A DNA stretch of 64,000 bases from Gigaspora rosea (lineage: Eukaryota > Glomeromycota > Glomeromycetes > Diversisporales > Gigasporaceae), in NCBI GenBank assembly GCA_003550325.1, contig QKWP01000584.1, positions 116,092 to 180,091 of the forward strand, written 5' to 3'. Shown one piece after another: positions 56,949 to 64,000 of this stretch (positions are counted from its first letter, which is position 1; the number at the start of each line of letters is the position of its first letter). Below the pieces are notes generated by a model. The model was not told where the DNA came from. It did no database searches and worked only from the letters and a program-made list of their open reading frames with translations. A program made the position numbers and the translations under genes.

Positions 56949-58460
56949 TCATTCAGTATTGAACTAATAAAAAATTTTTTTAAAACCCCCAAGACAAGTA
57001 TAATGTACAATGACATACCTGAGAACCAATCAAATTTACGAAATCATACATCGATTATTTTAGAATATAATTTTCTAATTTGGCAATTCGTTGGACTGCA
57101 TTAATAGAAGAAAAAAGATCATTGAGCATTTCTGCAGATTAATTACTAATTAATCAAGGTTGTTCTCAGAAAATAAATCAAATATTAACAAAAACAGCAA
57201 GCAGTTCAACTTTCAAATCTAGAAGATTCTATGTAAATCTTTCAAATTTCAATATTGATGATGATCAAGATATTATTGGAAGATGCTTTAACCAATTATC
57301 CTAATTATCAAGCCTCTGGTCAAACTTCACTAGTTTCTATAGTTTTCTTGGTTAATTAGTCTTCTGCAAAACAAATTATAAATAGTTTAATAAACAAAAA
57401 TCCCAAGTGGCCCAAGATATTAGCCCTTCTCTTTTGGCCTTCTATTATTTCTTTGCCTTTTGCAGAACAATGTCTAAATATAGTTGATACTCTAATTTGA
57501 GAGGTCAAATAACTATATTAAAAACAGACTTGGTGGATTAACTTTTGACTATTTATAGTAGGTTATTGGTTTTGACAGGATTAATTTTAAGAGGGTCAAC
57601 TGTAGTTTGGTATACCAAATAAACAAAATTTCCTAGTAGCCCAATATCAAATAAGTATAGAAAATTGTGAACAACTACAATTAATATATAGTTGTCCCTC
57701 TCTATAGTCACAACCCATATAGTTACATCTTTATTTAAATACCTAATATTGCCCTTGGACTTAAAACTTAGTAAAAAAAAACCTCATTATAGTCACAAAT
57801 CAATTATAATCACTATTACTATAAAAATTAGAAATTTTAACTATTATATTAATAATAAACCCTCACTATAGTTACCAATTTCTAACTTATACAGATTATA
57901 AAATCTGATTGGCCAATATCTATTAAAGCTTCTTAAAGATTTAATAGCAAATAATTTTTAATTCAATAACCCTATTTGGATGAAACAACTGCCAAATATT
58001 TATCTCAATATATGATTCTAATGTGCCCAAAATCATAAAATCTAATTACAAGTTTTTTAGATCATTAAAGATCTGTGTTATTTTATGTATTTAAGAATTG
58101 ATAAATTTTATTATTTGAGTAAAAAATCTTTAGCAATCTTGGGTTTTTTAATTAAAATTTGAACAATTGTAGACTCATTAGAACTGTCTCATTGAGACAA
58201 GCACTCTGGTAGTTACTTTATCTAAATTGGGCCACTGGTTCAAAAATCATTTACTATTAAGTATTTTAAATGTTTTAAAGATAAGATTAGCACTATTACC
58301 ATATTAGACAATAGTAAATTTTGGGATATGTACAATATAAACTTTTATTATATGCTGGAATATAACTTCATTCTAATTTTAAATAATTTTTTATTAAGTC
58401 AACTAATTAAAAATTGTAGTGCTCACTAACTAGTAGTTAGATTATATATATCGAGCTAGT
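56949..58460. other. AT-rich region with a possible lone TA-element end
   Basis: 57690-57890 has TTGTCCCTCTCTATAGTCAC, then TATAGTTACATC, ATTATAGTCAC and CCCTCACTATAGTTACC, the look of one end of a TA element. No opposite end was found. The rest of the 1.5 kb shows no frame or repeat. Confidence 0.45.
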
Positions 58461-58580
58461 ATATACTAAGATATTGCTAAAAAATTATTGACTAACTATA
58501 TAAAATTTCTAGTTTATTTATATAAAATTTTAAAAAATTTTATATAGTCATCCAATTATTTTTAGCAATATCTCAGCATA
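58461..58580. mobile_element. Foldback element
   Basis: AGTATATACTAAGATATTGC pairs with GCAATATCTCAGCATATAC, and GACTAACTATATAAAATTT pairs with AAATTTTATATAGTCATCC. About 120 bp. Confidence 0.7.
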
Positions 58581-58731
58581 TACTGGACCAATTTGAATAA
58601 TCTAATTACCATTAGATGCATTTTAGTCAGGTTGTTAATTTACTATAAATTTAGATTTTTTGGTAAATTTACCAGGTTGTTTGGTAAATTATAAGTAAAT
58701 TTGTCTTTATTCATTTTTAAAAAGGTTAGTA

Positions 58732-59088
58732 CAGGGATGATGATTTCTGCAAAATGCAGAATACCGCAGAATTTGCAGAATTCTTCTATTTTTGCAGAAA
58801 TTGGATTGTATTACAGATAATAGCAGAACTAAACTAAAATTTGACCAGAAATCAATCAAATTGCGAGTTTTGGCAGAGAATTTTGAAAGAATAGACAATC
58901 AATTAATACAAAATACAAGCATGGTCAACAGAAAGCTTCAGAACATTGGTATTAAACTAAATTTTGAGTACAAAAACAGGTTTTTATTGCAGAAATTTGT
59001 AAAATTTTATTTTGCAAATAATAGCAGAAATTAAATTTAATAACTGCAGAATTTTGAGTTTAGTCATTGCAGAAAATCATCATTCCTG
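58732..59088. mobile_element. hAT-type MITE rich in GCAGAA
   Basis: Ends CAGGGATGATGATTTCTGCA and, in reverse complement, CAGGAATGATGATTTTCTGC. Flanks GGTTAGTA and GGTCAATA match at 6 of 8 positions, consistent with an aged 8-bp duplication. TGCAGAA or its complement occurs about ten times in 357 bp. An 80-codon plus frame at 58792-59034 spans these motifs and is not a real gene. Confidence 0.72.
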
Positions 59089-59096
59089 GGTCAATA

Positions 59097-59667
59097 TAAT
59101 ATAAAATCATGTGATTTAGTGACTTAAAAATTTTTTAACTAGTCAAATTATATAGACAGATCCAACCTTGAGTATATAAAAGTAAATTTGACATATTTTT
59201 GGTAAATTACCTGGTAAATTACTGTAATTTAATAGTAATTTACTATATAACAAGTTAGGTCTTAGTGAGCTCTACAACTTTCAATTAATTGACCTCATTA
59301 TTAACTTAATAAAAAAAATACTTATTATTGAAACTATATCAGCTTCTAGTATATAATAAAAATTATAGTAATTTTGACTCAAATTCTGATATAAAAATAG
59401 TGCTGATCTTTTCTGGACTAGTAATTAATAGTATTCCAATAACAGTCAACAGAAACCTGAAATATATATAGATAGATTAGATTAATTATAAAATTACCAA
59501 TAATAGAAAGATCTGTGAAAAAAACCTCAAAAATAAGCCAAAAATTACTATAAATAAAAAAGATCTATATCAAAAACTCCAAAAATAAGCAACTAATACC
59601 CAACTTATTTATGTATATTTCAGGGTCTTAGTTACTTATATGTTACAACAGTTTTTTTATATATAAA
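59097..59667. other. AT-rich gene-free stretch
   Basis: Contains GGTAAATTACCTGGTAAATTAC words (59200-59250) that echo GGTAAATTTACC at 58660-58690 in inverted sense, so an older element may span 58625-59255 around the hAT MITE. Nothing else. Confidence 0.4.
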
Positions 59668-60556
59668 TTTTTAAAAAAATATATAAAATTACTATAAACT
59701 TTGAAGCTATAATGTTTCTTCCCTATATTAACTTAAAATTAAATTTCTTGAGAATATAGAACAAGAAGAGAAGAAAAAATTGAGCTTAAAAATCAGATTA
59801 AACTTTTGCCAATTTTGTACAAAACAAAAATATAACTTCATCAAAACAAATATTTAATAATTTTAAGATAATAAATATATGTAAAATCATGTTCCAAACA
59901 ATTTTACTTAGGCGACAAAAGTAGGTTACCTTGTAAGAAAAATAGATTATCTAGTATGTACTAAAGTTAAAATTTTTGGAGTTTCAATATAAAACTTTTT
60001 TTGATTTGGTAACCTACTTTGGGCCCTTAAGCAAAGCAGTTCAGAATGTGTTTTTACTTAGGATGAGGTTGAGTATGCTTTCTTAGACCTTTTACTTTTT
60101 TTTTTCTAATTTAACACTATTTTTCACTTAGTAAAAGATCTGTAAAAATGTGCTGCAACCTTGTTTCAAGTAGAATCAGTGCCAAACAACTTCGCTTAAG
60201 GGTCCAAAATAGGTACCTAATTAAAAAAAATATTTTATATTTGAAAACCAAAAATTTTAACTTTAGTATATAGATAACCATTTTTTTTACAAAGTAACCT
60301 ACTTCTGTTACCTAAATAAAGTTGTTTAGGGCATAATTTTATATATATTTATCTTTTTAGAATTATTAAATATTTATTTTTGGCAAAGTTACATTTTCGT
60401 TTTGTGCAAAATTGTCAAAATTTTAATCTGATTTTTAAGCTCAATTTTTTCTTCTCCTCTTGTTCTATATTTTCAAAAAATTTAATTTTAAGTTAATATA
60501 GGAAAAAAAACATCATAGCTTCAAAGTTTTTAGTAATTTTATACTTTTTTTAAAAC
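59668..60556. mobile_element. Large foldback, arms about 400 bp
   Basis: 59668-60055 and 60150-60556 are reverse complements with moderate divergence. Shared words include AACTTTGAAGCTAT, AGAAGAAAAAATTGAGCTTA, AAAAATCAGATTAAA, AAGTAGGTTAC and GGGCCCTTAAGC or GGACCCTTAAGC. The 95-base centre is T-rich. No coding sequence and no target duplication seen. Confidence 0.82.
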
Positions 60557-60828
60557 CCCAAGATAGCAATTATCTGGGGGATAAATTGATATCAATTTTA
60601 TTTATCAACTTAATACTGGGGCCTTCTGATTCAGGTTCTCTATATTTATATAAATTTATATATATGAATTATAGCACAACAGTAAATGCATTTTCTAATC
60701 AACCAGAATGTGCCCTAATTCACAGTTCTTATTTATTTGTTCAATTTTAACATAAGCGACATCAACAAGTTTACTAGTACTATGATTCCCATACATACCT
60801 GATTTGATTCAACATGCTATACTTTATT
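60557..60828. other. Gene-free stretch
   Basis: No repeat or frame recognised. Confidence 0.4.
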
Positions 60829-61207
60829 TCTTTATTTTTTTTGGGTTGCTGTACTATAATTTTTCACAGCTGCACTTCAAGCTGCTAACTGCAATCCTAC
60901 GCAAACAGTGTTTTAGTTTTCATACTTCATTTCTTCACAAATTGTTGTGATTCAGAATGTCATACTATATTTCTCAACTGAGCTAGTCTGAAATGTCATA
61001 CTATATTTTCTGGTGGTCCTGGGAAAATTTCTAGATCCAACATATATATCTGCCCTTATTTAGAAAATTGATTATCCTCAAAGATCTTCAATTGTAATTC
61101 TAATAAAATTCAAATCCCCAGGTGGAATTGAACCCATAACCTTGTGATTGATGATCTAGAAATATATCTAGTATGCTATAGATTTATGGGTCTAACTATC
61201 CACCCAG
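60829..61207 (-). mobile_element. tRNA-derived SINE-like element, minus strand
   Basis: On the minus strand the head contains an A-box-like TGGATAGTTAG (61192-61202) and a consensus B box GGTTCAATTCC (61124-61134). GGTGGA/TCCACC pair at the head. The body runs left to a T run on the plus strand at about 60833-60842, which would be its A tail. A TGTCATACTATATTTC word is repeated inside. The stems do not fit a functional tRNA and the boxes are unusually far apart. Confidence 0.5.
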
Positions 61208-61851
61208 AAATCAGCTAATTTCTGGAAGCTCTCTAATAGTAGGGTTTATATTTTTAAATCAATTCTCTAACTTCTAGCTTCAGCCATTTCCAGTTTTCAG
61301 CTACTACAATATATAATGTAAGGCAAATAAAAAAGTATAAAATAATAGTTAAATGATGCTAAAATTCATGTGATCACATGATAGTCACTTTTACTTAATC
61401 TAACAAATCAATCTAATAGCAAGAATAAAATTGAAAAATTAAATTTAGTTTTATTTGGAAATTAAATCTTAGTCTTTAAAAAGTAAAAATTAGCATTTGA
61501 ATAATGAAAATAAATATGAATATAATTCTACTTCCAAATAACTATAACTGATTTCAGTGCATAGATTAATTATTTGAAATGTTCTTTGTTTGACTAACAA
61601 AAATACTATTTTTTTAAAAAAATAAAGCTTCTAAAATTACAGGTAATAATTACAAGAATGACTAGTCAGATATTTATTTATTTATTCAAATATGTTTTTC
61701 TCCCAAATATATTCTGGTTAGGGACTGGTTAGGAATTGGAATCAATTTAACAATTTATTTTATCTGAACTACGACATGTATATGTATTACATATAAAATA
61801 AAAAGAAAACTATCTCTAATATGTAGTATAATAATACAATAGTGCAATTTA
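61208..61851. other. AT-rich gene-free stretch
   Basis: No repeat or coding frame recognised. Confidence 0.45.
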
Positions 61852-61867
61852 ATTACTGTAATATAGA

Positions 61868-62576
61868 AGCGTGTGGCGCCTTAGAGAAGTGGTCAAGGTG
61901 TCACCCCCAAGTAGCAGGTTGACAGTTCGAATCCCGCTGTTGATGCTTTGAACAATAGGCCTGTGTTCGGTAACCATGTGGCTCAGATTGGTTGGGTTGC
62001 AAAAACCTGTTACCTTGGTTCCACCATCTTGAATGGGAGCTACGGCGCAATGGTGTTATTGTTACACTGCAAAATCCAGGGAACCAGAGGAATGGAAACC
62101 CGTTTGGCAAGTCCCGAATTAGGAGGTAATAGTGAAGATCTACAAAGACACTACCAAAAGAAGGTGGGTGGTCGGGATCAGAATGAACCTAATAAGGGCA
62201 AGCGGCTTTGTCGCTAAATCCGTATCTGAAGTGGAATGGGACACAGAAGACAACGGTAGGCAATTGGTGCGAGGGTAAAGTAGCCCTTAGGCTGATGATT
62301 TATCAAAAAGAGTTGGGGCCCCTTAATATCTGCGTTTGTGCAGTGCAACGGGTAGTAATAGGAAGAGCATGAACCAGAGGGTTTAAATAGGCAATTCCCG
62401 TAGTTGGGTTGTAGGTATGGCAGCTAGTGTAGAACCTTCGGGCAGACTACTTAAATTAGGCACCAAAAGTGCACATGTGGCTAGTTGTATCCTCATTCAT
62501 GTAATAAATATTACGTCCTAATAACTCATAATAAAATTCCGGCCATAGTACCCGGCCTTTAAAGTTTTAAAAAAAA
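61868..62576 (+). mobile_element. Long tRNA-derived SINE
   Basis: The head carries an A box TGGTCAAGGTG (61890-61900) and a B box AGTTCGAATCC (61924-61934), the internal RNA polymerase III promoter. The body is clearly GC-richer than the surroundings and the tail ends in an A run (62568-62577). Flanking repeats ATTACTGTAATATAGA (61852-61867) and ATTACTATAATATAGA (62577-62592) differ at one of 16 positions and are the target duplication of LINE-driven insertion. 709 bp is long for a SINE. Open frames inside are chance. Confidence 0.85.
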
Positions 62577-62592
62577 ATTACTATAATATAGA

Positions 62593-63282
62593 TTATGAAG
62601 CAGTAACATGTTAGATGTAATATGTTTTCAGTAAATTTAACGGTGGAAAAATATTAATATTTTGCTTTTATTAATAATAAATTCATATTTGTGTATTTCA
62701 GTATTTCACGTATTAAAAGAATTTTAATTGATTTGATTGGTCAATAATCACGATTGGATCTGCATCAATTAGCCAATCACATGAATGTTATAACCTGTGA
62801 TTTTAAATAATAATCCCCTGTTGCACTAAGTGTCTACCTTCATCATATTTTTACACGTGATCAACCATATTTATAATAATTACATTGTGACCGGGAATCT
62901 TTTTCACGAAAGATTCCCGGTCACATATTGATCATCGGAAACTCTAATTTTTAACACTTAATTTTTATTTGAATCATTTTCTTTTTTGTATTTATCACGT
63001 TTTATCTAAAGAACTTTAAAAGCCAAAGTAAATAGGCACAGTAAAATGAAGCTAAAAAAGGCACGATATGAGCAAAGCGAAAGTAAGAGTTTGAAAAAGT
63101 TAAACGTAGAAGTAAAAAGCAAAGGCGATAAAAAGATAAAAACAATAAAAATGATGTAAATAAAAAAAAAAAATAAAGCGAAGCTCAAAAGTTAGTAAAG
63201 CACAATACGAATATAAATATGGAACACGTGTAAAAATAATAGCATGGTAGTCCGATTAACATCTAATGACACGCTCCTGGGG
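62593..63282. other. Gene-free stretch with one perfect hairpin
   Basis: Holds the palindrome at 62886-62925. 63010-63190 is purine-rich with AAAGC and AAAAGGC words. No gene. Confidence 0.5.
62886..62925. repeat. Perfect 17-bp-stem hairpin
   Basis: TGTGACCGGGAATCTTT and AAAGATTCCCGGTCACA flank the loop TTCACG. GC-rich stem in AT-rich DNA. Its small size and perfect stem suggest a recent miniature foldback or a selected structure. Confidence 0.85.
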
Positions 63283-63420
63283 ATTATTTATTTATTTCCT
63301 GTGGGGAAATTATAAGAGTTTACCGACGATCATAGTACGTGGATGACCCTTCGGGCCATCCATGTGCTATGATCATCGATAACTCTGTTATAATTTCTAC
63401 ACCCTCAGGAAATAAATAAT
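63283..63420. mobile_element. Foldback MITE
   Basis: ATTATTTATTTATTTCCTG at the left pairs with CAGGAAATAAATAAT at the right. CGACGATCATAGTACGTGGA pairs with TCCATGTGCTATGATCATCG around the centre CCCTTCGGG. 138 bp, arms about 65 bp. Confidence 0.85.
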
Positions 63421-63488
63421 ACAAATACTATGCTCAAAGATAATACATTTTATATGGTTGTCAACTTATAATTAATTAAACAAATTAG

Positions 63489-64000
63489 GTTTGTTTTTTT
63501 TTTAATTTTAACCTCCCTCCACTATCCTGAAGATCCTAGACACCTTAGGATTTCTGTCACTAACTAAGGCAAGTGTTATCATTCAGCAGAGATTGATGGC
63601 AGGCATATGGCCTCTGATTCGTCACCAAACTAGTGAGATAGCTCATTCTCAATTAAGTCCGTCTCTTTGATGTTCCAGGTTTCTGATCTTGTGGTGTAGG
63701 GCCTACTTTATCTAAGTCCGCAGTTCCCTAATTTCACATGACCCACCAGTCAGATCGCACTTTATAGGCTGGATTTACTCAATGTTTACGTCATTTGTTG
63801 TCGGATTTGCCTTAACTGGTCATCCCAGACCCCATGGCTATGCCAGTAGACTGCAATCTAACGTATAAATCTTTTGTTCTTTCTTAAATAAGAAATCCTC
63901 TGAAGATCTTTCCCAGTCATGGTCCTAGCAGAGACTTGTTCCCAGTTGGATTCGAACTCGCAACGTTGCGACTGTGACCTGGGAGCACTAACCACTACGC
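63489..64000 (-). mobile_element. tRNA-derived SINE, minus strand, cut by window edge
   Basis: On the minus strand the head has an A box TGGTTAGTGCT (63984-63994) and a B box GTTCGAATCC (63948-63957). The body is GC-richer than its surroundings and ends in an A run seen as T at 63491-63502. Its body does not resemble the SINE at 61868-62576, so it is a different family. The 5' end may lie just past 64000. Confidence 0.8.

Noticed and set aside
57690..57890. Complete TA-type transposon
   Set aside because: One end with TATAGTCAC words is visible but no inverted partner or TA pair was found within reach.
58792..59034. 80-codon plus frame
   Set aside because: Spans the GCAGAA motif array of a MITE; no domain, and the inverse strand is open too.
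61115..61207. A tRNA gene on the minus strand
   Set aside because: The B box is good, but the T stem and acceptor stem do not pair at the right distances and the A-B spacing is too long; called SINE-like instead.
61948..62217. 89-codon frame in the SINE and an opposing one at 61901-62110
   Set aside because: Lies in a non-coding SINE body; open by chance because the DNA is GC-richer there.

Overview
The window is strongly AT-rich eukaryotic DNA with few genes and many repeats. Three things point to an arbuscular mycorrhizal fungus (Glomeromycotina, Rhizophagus or a close relative). First, there is a broken protein kinase with the Cys-pair N-terminus, EWIPF motif and HGDFHSGNIL catalytic loop typical of the expanded kinase families of these fungi, with SPRY, TPR and Sel1-like pieces beside it. 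Second, there is a LINE whose first ORF carries two RRM-like folds and whose second carries endonuclease, reverse transcriptase and RNase H. Third, there is a dense load of hAT, TA-target and foldback elements. Species is an inference; no rRNA or barcode is present.

Layout. 1-4.7 kb: a foldback element, a 2.05-kb non-coding repeat (copy A) and small repeats. 4.7-20.9 kb: an array of a degenerate repeat of about 70-110 bp, split by a decayed LINE at 5810-18600 (10-bp target duplication). The LINE was itself hit by a TA-flanked element, a 1-kb hAT derivative holding a foldback, and a 3.5-kb hAT with a near-complete but broken transposase. Another hAT derivative (18762-19626) hit the array directly. 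21-22 kb: a second non-coding repeat (copy C). 22.4-28.8 kb: the fossil gene locus (SPRY, TPR and helical module, kinase, Sel1-like protein), riddled with frameshifts. 29.3-32.2 kb: MITEs and the same array repeat in the opposite orientation. 32-40.8 kb: two tandem-repeat fields (34.6-35.3 and 36.2-38.3 kb), the second split by a MULE-like element with a 9-bp duplication, then foldback and TA elements. 40.9-43.6 kb: a hAT-type element with a duplicated left end. 44.4-48.8 kb: the only plausible working genes, both on the minus strand (a multi-exon membrane protein and an intact 243-aa membrane protein), with repeats of one family on both sides of the first. 49.2-51.8 kb: a 2.5-kb TA-flanked element. 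52.3-55.5 kb: a composite 3.1-kb repeat made of copy B and copy D, matching A and C. 56-64 kb: a TA element, foldbacks, a GCAGAA-rich hAT MITE and three tRNA-derived SINE-like elements, the last cut by the window edge.

Most of the window can be read as a record of successive insertions, because exact target-site duplications survive at many elements. Only the 48.0-48.8 kb gene is fully open. The 45.4-46.8 kb gene has a sensible exon layout but a phase conflict. All other coding sequence is pseudogenic. No tRNA gene, rRNA, CRISPR or bacterial-type operon was found.
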